Shown piece by piece: positions 28,101-36,134 of a stretch of DNA of 64,000 bases. The position numbers were made by a program, and so were the translations under genes. The stretch is from Pradoshia sp. D12 (GTDB lineage Bacteria; Bacillota; Bacilli; Bacillales; Pradoshiaceae), in NCBI RefSeq assembly GCF_008935075.1, contig NZ_CP044545.1, positions 3,599,587 to 3,663,586 on the forward strand, given 5' to 3'. The notes below the pieces were generated by a model that saw only the letters and a list, made by a program, of their open reading frames with translations, had not been told where the DNA came from and did not search any database. Position 1 is the first letter of the stretch; every line of letters starts with the position of its first letter.

Positions 28101-28536
28101 CTTTTGGAATGGTCAATAACGTGGCTGAACTAGTTGAAGCTTTTTCCCTCAAACGCAACTTGTCCGTTGTTGTATATACAGAAGTACTTGTACTAGATAC
28201 AGAAGATGATACATTTGAACTCGTCACTTTTTTCAAATACTTAGAACTGACAAATCCCGTTTTTATTCCGTATTTCACCTTATACCAGCTTCCACTTTTA
28301 GATATGTACGTGACCTGTTTTCCTTTTGGTATTGTTGTGATTTTTTGTGCCTTCGCACTAGCCGACTTTCTCATATTCAAATTGTCGGTCGTTTTATAAT
28401 ATGTTTCAGCCGCTTCAACTACATGTATACCCGCAATACTATCTGCTGGCCCAATACCGCTTCCCAAAACCAAGCTAGTAGATAAAAGAACGGATGTTGC
28501 CATGACCTTGAATGGCAGCGTTTTTCTTTTATTCAT
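25198..28536 (-). CDS. Secreted SH3b-repeat N-acetylglucosaminidase (copy 3, with internal duplication)
   Basis: The 1112-residue protein is the longest of the family. It has a signal peptide (about 1-43), then ten SH3b-like modules rather than seven: the block of modules 4-6, marked by YNQTTTTSTTYYNTKAASSL, occurs twice, so about 220 residues were duplicated inside the gene. The glucosaminidase domain (about 770-930) has AAHAIHESNYGKS. Two SH3b modules follow and the protein ends ARELNK. A larger array presumably means more wall contact points. The catalytic domain and flanks are close to copies 1 and 2. Confidence 0.88.
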   Translation of the reverse strand: MNKRKTLPFKVMATSVLLSTSLVLGSGIGPADSIAGIHVVEAAETYYKTTDNLNMRKSASAKAQKITTIPKGKQVTYISKSGSWYKVKYGIKTGFVSSKYLKKVTSSNVSSSVSSTSTSVYTTTDKLRLREKASTSSATLLTIPKGKTVTYISKSGSWYKVKYASKTGYVSSKYIKVTKKTSSSTSTSTSTSATMKATKYKTTDKLNMRSKASTSGKLLLTIPKNKVVTANAKSGSWYKVSYGGKTGWVSGSYLKEYNQTTTTSTTYYNTKAASSLYSAPNTNKKAVYSIPKNNVFTSTQKVVNSIGETWYRVSYKGKNYYIQSSSVNKVTAASITSTSYTAKEATYLYSFAGATHGTLVAIPKGAKITTNYRIGDWYKASYGGKTGYIDLTKFTKTVATSETSIKATKFKVTTNLVLRKTASDSGAKLNTIPANTIVTATAKSGSWYKVSYSGQTGWVSGSYLQEYNQTTTTSTTYYNTKAASSLYSAPNTNKAAVYSIPKNNVFTSTQQVVNSIGETWYRVSYKGNNYYIQSGSVSKVTAANVTSTSYTAKENTYLYSFAGASHGTLVTIPEGAKITTDYRIGDWYKTSYGGKTGYIDLTKFTKTVTSTTPSFTATEFKTTANVNLRETPSTTGGILDTVPVNTVVTATAQSGDWYQVTYNGHEGWVSGAYLTKYTSNPGNNAGDQTNLPSGSAITETTYVPISELNIRASDSTSSAKVGSIPKYTQVKSTYKTSKGWYRVTYGGVTGFVSGEYLITKVNYDKMNSYEANKNSYMHLDLRKKSSVTAAQINAYIAKHATSANSVLYNKGSAFITAANKYGVNALYLAAHAIHESNYGKSTIALAKNNLFGFGSYDITPFVGSVKFSSIEENIAFIAQEMKATYLNPSNWKYKGATLGYTIKDANGNRITDLSKGMNFYYASDSDWGNKIAKHMSNILAYGNEGAVSQSPNTMVPAKPSYPSGKDVFPTGTIAVANSSISLRNSKSSSATVAATIKKGETFNLLEKWNDYWLTISYKGKTYYTNTVNLSTYNKYMTVKNLARVNGTSTLNVRASASTTAATVGTLKNHQYVELVVDSSNNPVTSSGWYKVKLANGTVGWASGSYLARELNK

Positions 28537-28824
28537 TAAGATTCTCCTTTTGTAACGAAATATCGCACATATATATTATTTTTATAAAATTATATTCCGT
28601 TTTATTTCTAGAATTATAAATAAATGACATTTAAATTAAACAGTTATTTATTATTTTAAACTAATATTTTAATATAATAAAATGTGTTTTGATGGTAATT
28701 TTAAATGTTCGTCCTTAAAGCCAGATAGATAGAAAGATAAACCATTTCACATAATCCCTAACAAGTTTCCAAAGCGACTAAAATCAAACAGGCACGTGAC
28801 GGATATTAATATATCGATTCCAAT

Positions 28825-28864
28825 CAAAAAAAGATGATTACTGTATAACCCAGTAACCATCTTC
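28825..28864 (-). terminator. Orphan terminator
   Basis: On the minus strand AAGATGGTTACTG pairs with CAGTAATCATCTT (one mismatch), followed by TTTTTTT. The tagH terminator already lies 100 bases upstream, so this one has no evident gene of its own. Confidence 0.75.
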
Positions 28865-28959
28865 ATAACAATGCTTTATCGCTTACACCCACCACTATAA
28901 GCAGAGTGAGTAAATGCTCTCTATTTTTGTCCATTTTAAATATATCAATATTTTCATAA

Positions 28960-28996
28960 CAAAAGAAGCTATCATCGAGGATGATAGCTTCTTTAC
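28960..28996 (-). terminator. Terminator of the tagDBGH operon
   Basis: AAAGAAGCTATCATC and GATGATAGCTTCTTT form a 15-bp perfect stem downstream of tagH. Confidence 0.88.
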
Positions 28997-29020
28997 GAAA
29001 TATAACTGTGTCTCTGTTTC

Positions 29021-29824
29021 TTATTTTGATGTGGTAGTCATGCTGCTTTGTTTTTGAATAGCAGCTTCTCTAAATGCTTTTTGTTGAGCTGGAGTCATAG
29101 CTCTGTATTCTTTTAAGAATTTCTCATATTTGGGCACAACATCTTCAACTGTACCAAAGTCTTTTATTTCTCCATACTCAAGCCATAATGCTTTATTACA
29201 GAAATCCTTAATTTGTCCAATTGCATGGCTAACAAAGAAAATCGTTTTTCCTTGATCCCTAAAGCTGTACATTTTCTTTTTGGATTTCTCAGCAAAAGCC
29301 TGGTCACCCACAGACAAAGCTTCATCAATAATCAAAATATCAGGATCTACAGTAACAGAAATTGCAAATCCAAGTCTTGACTTCATTCCGCTGGAATACT
29401 TCTTAACAGGTTGATCAATAAATTTGCCGATATCAGCAAATTCAATGATTTCCGGCTCCAATTCCTTAATCTGCTTCTTATTGAACCCAAGCATTAGGCA
29501 TTTTAACTCAATATTTTCCCGACCTGTCAGCTGATTATTCAAACCGGAAGCAATTGCAATCAAGGAGGTTTGTCCAACTGTTTTAACTGATCCCATTGTA
29601 GGGGGTACAACCCCCGCAATAATATTGGATAATGTTGATTTTCCTGACCCATTAACTCCAATCAGTCCAATAACATCACCCTTACTTGCTGTAAAACTAA
29701 TATCCTGAAGTGCATAGAAATCATCTCCATATCCTCCCGGAAGAAGAATATCCAATAATTTATCGGAGGTTTTGCTATGCATTTTGTATCTTTTATAAAC
29801 ATTTTTTACAATAACTGTTTCCAT
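29021..29824 (-). CDS. tagH: TagH, ATPase of the wall teichoic acid exporter
   Basis: From the ATG at 29822-29824 (after GGAGTGAGG) the protein has 267 residues and is an ABC ATPase with Walker A GVNGSGKSTL (about 58-67), signature YSSGMKSRLGF (about 140-150), Walker B LIIDEALSVGDQ and switch His in FFVSHA. It powers flipping of teichoic acid across the membrane with TagG. It is short like the staphylococcal TarH, lacking the long C-terminal extension of B. subtilis 168 TagH (527 residues). A GTG four codons upstream is an alternative start. A decayed relative lies at 15085-15211. Confidence 0.95.
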   Translation of the reverse strand: METVIVKNVYKRYKMHSKTSDKLLDILLPGGYGDDFYALQDISFTASKGDVIGLIGVNGSGKSTLSNIIAGVVPPTMGSVKTVGQTSLIAIASGLNNQLTGRENIELKCLMLGFNKKQIKELEPEIIEFADIGKFIDQPVKKYSSGMKSRLGFAISVTVDPDILIIDEALSVGDQAFAEKSKKKMYSFRDQGKTIFFVSHAIGQIKDFCNKALWLEYGEIKDFGTVEDVVPKYEKFLKEYRAMTPAQQKAFREAAIQKQSSMTTTSK

Positions 29825-29842
29825 AGTAGACCTCACTCCATT

Positions 29843-30649
29843 TTACAAATAATCCACAAAATGATTTCTAAATTTCAAATGAAGCGCTGATCCAATCATG
29901 AGTAACACAATCGTTACTCCCCAAAAGTATAACGTATAGTCTGCATGCTCAATAAAGTACCAGGACTGGCCTAACATCGCTGCACGATACCCTTCCACTA
30001 GATACGTAAGTGGATTAAATTTAATAATCATTTGTAAAAATCCTGGCAAACTATCTGAAACCCACAATATAGGCGTTAAATAAATCAACATCCTCATTAT
30101 AGCTTGGACAATCATCGTTACATCTCGAACAATGGTAGCCAGTGTGGATGTGACAAGTGCGACGGCAAATAGCAATACAATCGCCGCACCCATAAAATAA
30201 GGCAACTGTAAATAATAAACGGATATCGGAAATCCGGCAAACTGCAAAATAATAGAAATAAGGATTACGATGACAATATGCTGATAAAATTTCGACATAA
30301 TGACATACGAGGGTATAGCACTCATAGGGAAACTCATTTTAGAGATAAAGTTAATCCTTGTATAAATTGATTTTGTCCCATCCATAATGGCAGGATTGGC
30401 AAAGAACCACAATGATATTCCGGATAGCATCCAAAAGATAAACGGTACATCTCCAATTTCTCTGCCTCCCCGGATTCCCATACCGAAAACTATCCAATAT
30501 ACTCCTATTTGTATCAAGGGATTTAAGAATTCCCATAATATACCTAAATAATTATTGTTATTAGCACTTTTTAATTCAAATACAGACAATCGTTTAATTA
30601 AATAAAATGAATGTATTTGTTCTTGTATGACCGTAAACATAGACTTCAT
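29843..30649 (-). CDS. tagG: TagG, permease of the wall teichoic acid exporter
   Basis: The 268-residue ABC-2 type permease has an amphipathic N-terminus followed by six predicted membrane segments (about 35-55, 65-80, 115-140, 150-175, 180-200, 240-260). It contains the typical SANNNNYLGILWEFLNPL motif and YLTPILWVSDSLP in the penultimate segment region. It forms the teichoic acid exporter with TagH encoded 18 bases downstream. Upstream is a TagB-like gene, the same arrangement as in staphylococcal tar loci. Confidence 0.94.
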   Translation of the reverse strand: MKSMFTVIQEQIHSFYLIKRLSVFELKSANNNNYLGILWEFLNPLIQIGVYWIVFGMGIRGGREIGDVPFIFWMLSGISLWFFANPAIMDGTKSIYTRINFISKMSFPMSAIPSYVIMSKFYQHIVIVILISIILQFAGFPISVYYLQLPYFMGAAIVLLFAVALVTSTLATIVRDVTMIVQAIMRMLIYLTPILWVSDSLPGFLQMIIKFNPLTYLVEGYRAAMLGQSWYFIEHADYTLYFWGVTIVLLMIGSALHLKFRNHFVDYL

Positions 30650-30707
30650 AAATTTCGAATATCCTTCCCCACTATTTTACAACAGATACATGTATTGCAA
30701 AGAGTCT

Positions 30708-31904
30708 TTATAGCGCTCTCTGTTTGGATAGTATTGTTTTTTCATCAAACAAATATGAAATTAAGTTTTCACTGGAATGTCCTTTTGAATACTTGTTCCA
30801 TTTATTTGCATACTCTTCAATCATGTCCATATCAAAACTGTTCTCTTTAATGAGGTCAATAATAGCCTCTGTATTGTTTACTACTGGTCCTGGAACCATT
30901 TTTTCATATTGTTCCCAAAGTCCTCTATCTTTTGTGTATTCAACTAAATCATAGGCAAAGAAAATCATTGGTTTCTTTAATAAAGAGAACTCGAATGATA
31001 TAGAGGAGTAGTCTGTTATTAAAACGTCCGCAACTACCAGTAATTCATTAATATCATACTCTGGTTTAGAATAATTCAGGACAAAATCCGGATAGATTTT
31101 AGTATAGTCCGGAATATTCTTTATTGCTGGATGTAAGCGTAACATAACGACATAATCATCATGCAATTCATCATATAGTTTTTTCAAGTCTAATTCTAAC
31201 TGAAATTCATTCAGTTCGTTATCACGATAAGTTGGCGCATATAATATAACTTTTTTTTCCCAAAGTAATCTGTTTTCCTTAGTCAACTGATTGAATACTC
31301 TTTCCTTTTCAGTCTGATTATAAAAAAAGTCAGTTCGGGGGATACCAGTTCTAAGGATATTTTCTCCCTTTAAATTAAATGCATTCATGAAATAAGTGCT
31401 CATGATGTCAGAACCCACAACCACTTGATTAAACCGTTTATAAACATCCATGAATCGTTTTACTGCTTGATCAGATCTGTTTTGAACAGAAGCATCCTCC
31501 AAGCCAAATTTCTTAATGGCTCCCGAGGCATGCCAAAGTTGAACACACTCCACTTCTGGTCTGAAGTCAGTAGCTGCCAAAAAACCATAATAATTATCAA
31601 CAAATACATAACTAGATGTGGCCAAATGAAAAATAGATTGAATGAAATCAATCGGGTTTTTATTTTCAATCAAAGCTATAGTGGCATCCTCATATTGCTG
31701 AAATCTTTTATAGCTTGTACCCTTACATAAAAAAACCACGTCAAAAGCAATATGTTTTCGACGCATTTCTTCATATACATACTGAGTGTTATCACCAAAA
31801 GATACAACAAATGCCACCTTGTTTTTGAGAGGGAATAAATTAAAAATATTAAATACGATTTTAAAAATCAACAAATACAACTGAATAACAAGTTCTTTAA
31901 CCAT
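30708..31904 (-). CDS. tagB: TagB/TarB-like CDP-glycerol glycerophosphotransferase
   Basis: The 398-residue protein belongs to the CDP-glycerol:poly(glycerophosphate) glycerophosphotransferase family, with a short N-terminal hydrophobic segment then QLWHASGAIKKFGL, RTGIPRTDFFYN, VILYAPTYRD, RLHPAI and LITDYSSISFEFSLLKKPMIFF. The single-domain size (TagB has 381 residues) and adjacency to tagD, tagG and tagH favour the primase that adds the first glycerol phosphate to the linkage unit rather than the polymerase. Its start overlaps tagD by eight bases. The choice between TagB and a TarF-like enzyme is an inference from context. Confidence 0.8.
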   Translation of the reverse strand: MVKELVIQLYLLIFKIVFNIFNLFPLKNKVAFVVSFGDNTQYVYEEMRRKHIAFDVVFLCKGTSYKRFQQYEDATIALIENKNPIDFIQSIFHLATSSYVFVDNYYGFLAATDFRPEVECVQLWHASGAIKKFGLEDASVQNRSDQAVKRFMDVYKRFNQVVVGSDIMSTYFMNAFNLKGENILRTGIPRTDFFYNQTEKERVFNQLTKENRLLWEKKVILYAPTYRDNELNEFQLELDLKKLYDELHDDYVVMLRLHPAIKNIPDYTKIYPDFVLNYSKPEYDINELLVVADVLITDYSSISFEFSLLKKPMIFFAYDLVEYTKDRGLWEQYEKMVPGPVVNNTEAIIDLIKENSFDMDMIEEYANKWNKYSKGHSSENLISYLFDEKTILSKQRAL

Positions 31905-32295
31905 TTTTCACCTTAAATAAATCTTTTTTTATTTGAGATGTTGAAATCCCGATTGTTCTTGGCAGGTAAACGACCTGGCAGTGCTCTTTCAGAAAGTCAA
32001 AATGGCCTTCCCAATCATCTCCCATGACAAAAACATCTATATCATGTTCCTTAATATCTTTAATCTTTTGTTCCCAATTTTCCTCCGGAATCACTTCATC
32101 AACAAATTCAATTGATTCCAAAATCAGTTTTCTATTTTCATAGCTATGATAAGCCTTTTTATTTTTCGCCTTATTAAACTCATCAGTGGATAAGCCCACT
32201 ACTAAATAATCGCCCATTTCTTTGGCTCTTCGTAAAATATTAATATGACCGACATGTAATAAGTCAAAGGTGCCATACGTAATAATCTTTTTCAT
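31897..32295 (-). CDS. tagD: TagD, glycerol-3-phosphate cytidylyltransferase
   Basis: The 132-residue nucleotidyltransferase carries the HxGH motif in YGTFDLLHVGHINILRRA (residues 6-23) and the RTxGISTS signature RTIGISTSQI near residue 115, both diagnostic of CTP:glycerol-3-phosphate cytidylyltransferases. The length equals that of B. subtilis TagD (129). It makes CDP-glycerol for primer and polymer synthesis. First gene of tagD-tagB-tagG-tagH; its promoter lies in the 260 bases upstream. Confidence 0.96.
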   Translation of the reverse strand: MKKIITYGTFDLLHVGHINILRRAKEMGDYLVVGLSTDEFNKAKNKKAYHSYENRKLILESIEFVDEVIPEENWEQKIKDIKEHDIDVFVMGDDWEGHFDFLKEHCQVVYLPRTIGISTSQIKKDLFKVKNG

Positions 32296-32528
32296 TTCTA
32301 CATCTCCTTACCTAGTTCATTAGCAAACTGGTAACTGACCAAAAAACGGAGCAACGTACAGTGACATCAAAAACATATTCTTAATTATATAACTCATACA
32401 TAAAACTTTCAAACCTGTGTCGAATACAATCTAAATTATAACGTAATCGTGTATTATTTGTAACATAAAGTTTGCAGTGCTTGATGGTATATATGTTTAT
32501 AACATGCCAGAGGAGTGAATTCATCTCA

Positions 32529-32568
32529 CAAAAAAAGGAAATCATGATCAAATTGATCATGATTTTTT
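32529..32568 (-). terminator. Terminator of the GT2-glycerophosphotransferase fusion gene
   Basis: ATCATGATCAA (32541-32551) and TTGATCATGAT (32553-32563) form an 11-bp stem with a T-run on the minus-strand side (CCTTTTTTT). Confidence 0.8.
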
Positions 32569-34848
32569 AATTGGTTTTATTAATGTTTCTACAAAGCGTT
32601 TGGACGCTTGTCCATCAAAGACTTCAAAGAATCGTTCTTTAAAAGCTTTTACTTTCTGAATATCAAAGGCATTTTGCTGAATCAAAGAGATAACTTGTTC
32701 GGTTTTATCTGCAAGAGGTCCTGGAATAAAGTCCTTATATTCATAATAGAATCCCCTATCCTGCAAATATTCTTCTAAATCATACGCATAGAAGATCATC
32801 GGTCTTTCAAGCAGTGCATATTCAAAAATAACGGATGAATAATCACTGATCAGTATATCTGTAATAGAAAGAACATTATTGATATCATTCTTACTTAAAT
32901 TTAGTACGAAATCCTTTGCTTCTTTCGGTATATTAACACCTTTTGTAACAGATGGATGAAGTTTCAAGATCAATACATATTCATCAGAAAGCTCTTCAGC
33001 CATTTTCTTTAAATCAAGCTGGATATTGAAGCTGGAGCGCTTTCCCGGACCTCCTCTGAAGGTTGGGGCATACGTAATAATTTTTTTATTACGCATAGCT
33101 GGATAAACCGCCTCATATTTTTTCCTTAAATATTCTATTCCTTCTTGATCAAAAAACACATCGGTTCTCGGTAGACCTACCGAGTATACATTCTTCTCAG
33201 AAATATTAAAGGCTTCCGCATAATGTGGAATAATTTCTTTACTTGTAACGGCCACTTTGGTATAGGATCCATGAGCTTGGTTTTCAAATTCTTTTGTGTT
33301 ACTTTCGCGATACCCAACCGCACTGTGACCAAATTTTTTAAAAGCCCCAGCAGCATGCCAGGTTTGGATCACTTCTGTTCCTTTTCTCGCCTTCAATTTA
33401 TATAACGGGCGATAGTAATCTTCAACTATAACATATTTTGACGTGGCAATATCATAATATAATTTAACATAATCTTTAAACGATCTTTCCTTTTTAAAAT
33501 GTCCCACCACTTTATAGTCAGGTCTTGATTTTTCAATTTCATCATAAAGACATTCAAAAGAATCCTGTAGGCTTGCCACTTTACTTGACGCAAATGTAAT
33601 TTTATCCTGAAGCGGAAGAAGTTTGCATAAAGGAAATACAATGCGTCTAATCACTGCAGTATTAACTTTGGAGTTAAACCTTATGTATTTTCGCTTGTAC
33701 ACATACATCTGGATAGGGAGGAAGCTGTTCTTCTCTCCTGATTTTCGGGCTGCTTTAAATGTTGATTCAAATGCGGGAGATTCCAATAATCTAATTTCAG
33801 TTTTAAAAGAAATCTTTTTTAATGCAATATCCAAACACTCTTGATAGCTTTTTCTTCCTGAAGAATCCAATAAATCAAATCGATTTACCAAGTTTTTAAA
33901 GATAACCGTATGAAGTGAGTGAATTTCATTAAAAAAATGTTTATCCAAACCTCTTATCCATTCATTGAAAATTCCAAAAGTTTGTACAGTAATATCTCTA
34001 TTCCTGCTATCCACAGCATTACGTAATGCCGGCCATATATCAGCTGTAACCAAACGATTGTAATAATACCTCTTTACTTGAAAACGCGCCACTTCATTGT
34101 CAATGTATTTGTCCCATAAAGAGTCGGAAATAGACATACTCTTCATGATGTCTTTTAATACACTGACTGAATTAACACGAACAGTTTGTGATAAAGAAAG
34201 ATTATCTTCATTTTCTCTTGAACGGTAATTATAAATCACTTTATCAATTGTATAAATATCACCGCCCGCTCTCAGATATGCTTCAATAACAAACGGCTGA
34301 TCTTCTGTTACTTTTATTCCCAGGGGGAAAGTAATATCCTTAACTATGTCACGGCGATAAAGTTTGTTGCATGGACCTAAAGAATATAATAATTCTTGAT
34401 TTGCAATTAAATTCTTCTCACCTTTTTCATACACTTTATTATTGTAATGACTTCCGATAAACCAAGTCTCTGTTTTGTTAAAGCTCAGTGATGCTCCCAA
34501 CACAATAGCTGATTTTTTAGAAAGAGCAGCTGTATACATACTCTCCAAAGCATCGCGAGGCAAAATATCATCTGAGTCCACAAAACTGATATACTCTCCC
34601 CGAGCTATTTTTAATCCGTTATTACGAGCCGCACCGGGACCTGAATTCTCCTGTTTGACAGAAATAATATTAGGATATCTACGGCTATATTCTTTAATAA
34701 TATCCGGGCTGCGATCGGTCGAACCATCGTCTATCATAATGATCTCTATAGGCGCTAGGGTTTGATTGACTAATGAATCCAGCGTTTCTTCCAAATATTC
34801 TTCTACGTTGTATACCGGTGTAATGACACTCACTTTAACCATTTCCAT
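32557..34848 (-). CDS. GT2 glycosyltransferase fused to a CDP-alditol phosphotransferase domain
   Basis: The 763-residue two-domain protein has an N-terminal GT2 (GT-A) domain with SVITPVYNVEEYLEETLDSL, IIMIDDGSTD and FVDSDDILPRD (about 1-250), a helical linker, and a C-terminal TagF-type domain (about 395-760) with QTWHAAGAFKKFGH, TYAPTFRGGPG, LKLHPSV and LISDYSSVIFEYALLERP. Such fusions occur in teichoic acid loci that build backbones containing both sugar and alditol phosphate. The start after AGGAGG is the first ATG. Both activities look intact. Which nucleotide (CDP-glycerol or CDP-ribitol) it uses cannot be decided from sequence. The gene is the last of the tarI operon direction. Confidence 0.88.
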   Translation of the reverse strand: MEMVKVSVITPVYNVEEYLEETLDSLVNQTLAPIEIIMIDDGSTDRSPDIIKEYSRRYPNIISVKQENSGPGAARNNGLKIARGEYISFVDSDDILPRDALESMYTAALSKKSAIVLGASLSFNKTETWFIGSHYNNKVYEKGEKNLIANQELLYSLGPCNKLYRRDIVKDITFPLGIKVTEDQPFVIEAYLRAGGDIYTIDKVIYNYRSRENEDNLSLSQTVRVNSVSVLKDIMKSMSISDSLWDKYIDNEVARFQVKRYYYNRLVTADIWPALRNAVDSRNRDITVQTFGIFNEWIRGLDKHFFNEIHSLHTVIFKNLVNRFDLLDSSGRKSYQECLDIALKKISFKTEIRLLESPAFESTFKAARKSGEKNSFLPIQMYVYKRKYIRFNSKVNTAVIRRIVFPLCKLLPLQDKITFASSKVASLQDSFECLYDEIEKSRPDYKVVGHFKKERSFKDYVKLYYDIATSKYVIVEDYYRPLYKLKARKGTEVIQTWHAAGAFKKFGHSAVGYRESNTKEFENQAHGSYTKVAVTSKEIIPHYAEAFNISEKNVYSVGLPRTDVFFDQEGIEYLRKKYEAVYPAMRNKKIITYAPTFRGGPGKRSSFNIQLDLKKMAEELSDEYVLILKLHPSVTKGVNIPKEAKDFVLNLSKNDINNVLSITDILISDYSSVIFEYALLERPMIFYAYDLEEYLQDRGFYYEYKDFIPGPLADKTEQVISLIQQNAFDIQKVKAFKERFFEVFDGQASKRFVETLIKPIKKS

Positions 34849-34902
34849 TATTACACCTCCTGGTTAATTTATTGTCCATGAACATCGTCTACATAAGATT
34901 GT

Positions 34903-36090
34903 TCATTTTAACAAACGGACAACTCTCTCACTGGATTTTCCATCAAGCTCATCGAAAAAATACTTTCTAAATTCATTAAGCTTATTCACTTCAAAATGAC
35001 CATTTTTTATAGTCTTAATCAGCTCCTCCTCAGTAGTAACCATAGGACCAGGAATAAAGGATTCATAGTCATAATAAAAATCTCTTTCTGAAGTATATTC
35101 TTCCATGTCCGGTGCATAAAAAATCATAGGTTTATCCAACAATGCAAATTCAAAACATACAGATGAGTAGTCTGTAATCAAGAGGTCGGTAATTAACAAC
35201 AGGTCATTGATTTCACTATAAAAAGAAAAATCATAAAAAAAAGAGCGATATTCAGGTGGTATTTTCCATTTCACTTTAACAAATGGATGAATCTTAAACA
35301 AGAAAAGATATTTTTCATGAAATGCTTGATAAATTTTATCTAAATTAAGGTATTCCAATGGGTAATATGCTGATTGTTGCCCAGGACCACGAAAGGTTGG
35401 GGCAAATAAGATAACTTTCTTGTCTTTAAGAAATGGGTATTGCTCATAAAGTTGATTACTCTTATTAGTCTTATAATCCTGATTAAAGAATAAATCTGTT
35501 CTTGGAATACCTGTAGCGATTACCTTACTTTCTTCAATTCCAAAACCTTCAGCGTAATGCTTCGCGACATTTTTAGAACTGACAATCGCTTTCGTATAGT
35601 TTTTATGATTTAATGAATCAGGTTCAGGACCACCAGGCAACCCTACACGACTAAATCCAAATTTTTTAAACGCTCCAACTGCATGCCAAAGCTGAATTAG
35701 TTCAGCGCCCTCTCTAATTTTCAAAGGGTACACCATTGGGTAAAAATCATCAAGTAAGATGTATTTCGATGTTGCTAAATGATAGGATAACTCTAGAATT
35801 TCCTTGCAGGTTTTCTTTGCTGCTGTGCCCTCTTTTAACATATATCTATAAGTGAAATCTTTATTTTGCCTTTGTAATTCATCAAATACAAAACGAAAAT
35901 TCCCCTCCATTTTTGTACGACTATCTGAGGCAAATAAGATTTTCTTTCCATTAATTGGCAAGATAGTAAATACCCGATAACAAAATCTAAATACATAGGT
36001 AGAGAAAAATCGATTGAAAATTCTCCCCTTATTCTCTTTGAATTTTGATGTTATTCTTAGAAGTAAATTTGATTTCTCCAAATAGATCAC
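34903..36090 (-). CDS. CDP-glycerol/CDP-ribitol phosphotransferase family protein (TarL/TarF-like)
   Basis: The 395-residue protein has the complete TagF-type domain: QLWHAVGAFKKFGF, TGIPRTDLFFNQ, ILFAPTFRGPG, LFKIHPFVKV and LITDYSSVCFEFALLDKP. It has no GT2 partner domain. It could be a TarF/TarL polymerase or an alditol-phosphate transferase that extends the primer. The start is uncertain: GTG at the given position has a weak ribosome-binding site, and a TTG three codons later would also fit. It lies between the 763-residue fusion and a 387-residue paralog. Confidence 0.87.
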   Translation of the reverse strand: MIYLEKSNLLLRITSKFKENKGRIFNRFFSTYVFRFCYRVFTILPINGKKILFASDSRTKMEGNFRFVFDELQRQNKDFTYRYMLKEGTAAKKTCKEILELSYHLATSKYILLDDFYPMVYPLKIREGAELIQLWHAVGAFKKFGFSRVGLPGGPEPDSLNHKNYTKAIVSSKNVAKHYAEGFGIEESKVIATGIPRTDLFFNQDYKTNKSNQLYEQYPFLKDKKVILFAPTFRGPGQQSAYYPLEYLNLDKIYQAFHEKYLFLFKIHPFVKVKWKIPPEYRSFFYDFSFYSEINDLLLITDLLITDYSSVCFEFALLDKPMIFYAPDMEEYTSERDFYYDYESFIPGPMVTTEEELIKTIKNGHFEVNKLNEFRKYFFDELDGKSSERVVRLLK

Positions 36091-36134
36091 TCACTTTTGT
36101 CTATAAAACTAACTTATACACGCATTATTTTTCT

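Larger units (their letters stand above)
28537..29020. other. Region between SH3b copy 3 and tagH, with two terminators
   Basis: It holds the promoter and leader of copy 3 (very AT-rich, no clear sigma-A pair read), a terminator at 28825-28864 with no gene directly upstream, and the terminator of tagH at 28960-28996. No coding frame was seen in it. Confidence 0.6.

Noticed and set aside
27821-28399. Long plus-strand frame opposite SH3b copy 3
   Set aside because: It is antisense to a repeat-rich gene with clear family domains; its sequence is a shadow of SH3b repeats.
19304-28536. CRISPR-like repeats in the SH3b genes
   Set aside because: The repeats are in-frame protein modules of about 180-200 bases and diverge; no short direct repeats with unique spacers exist.
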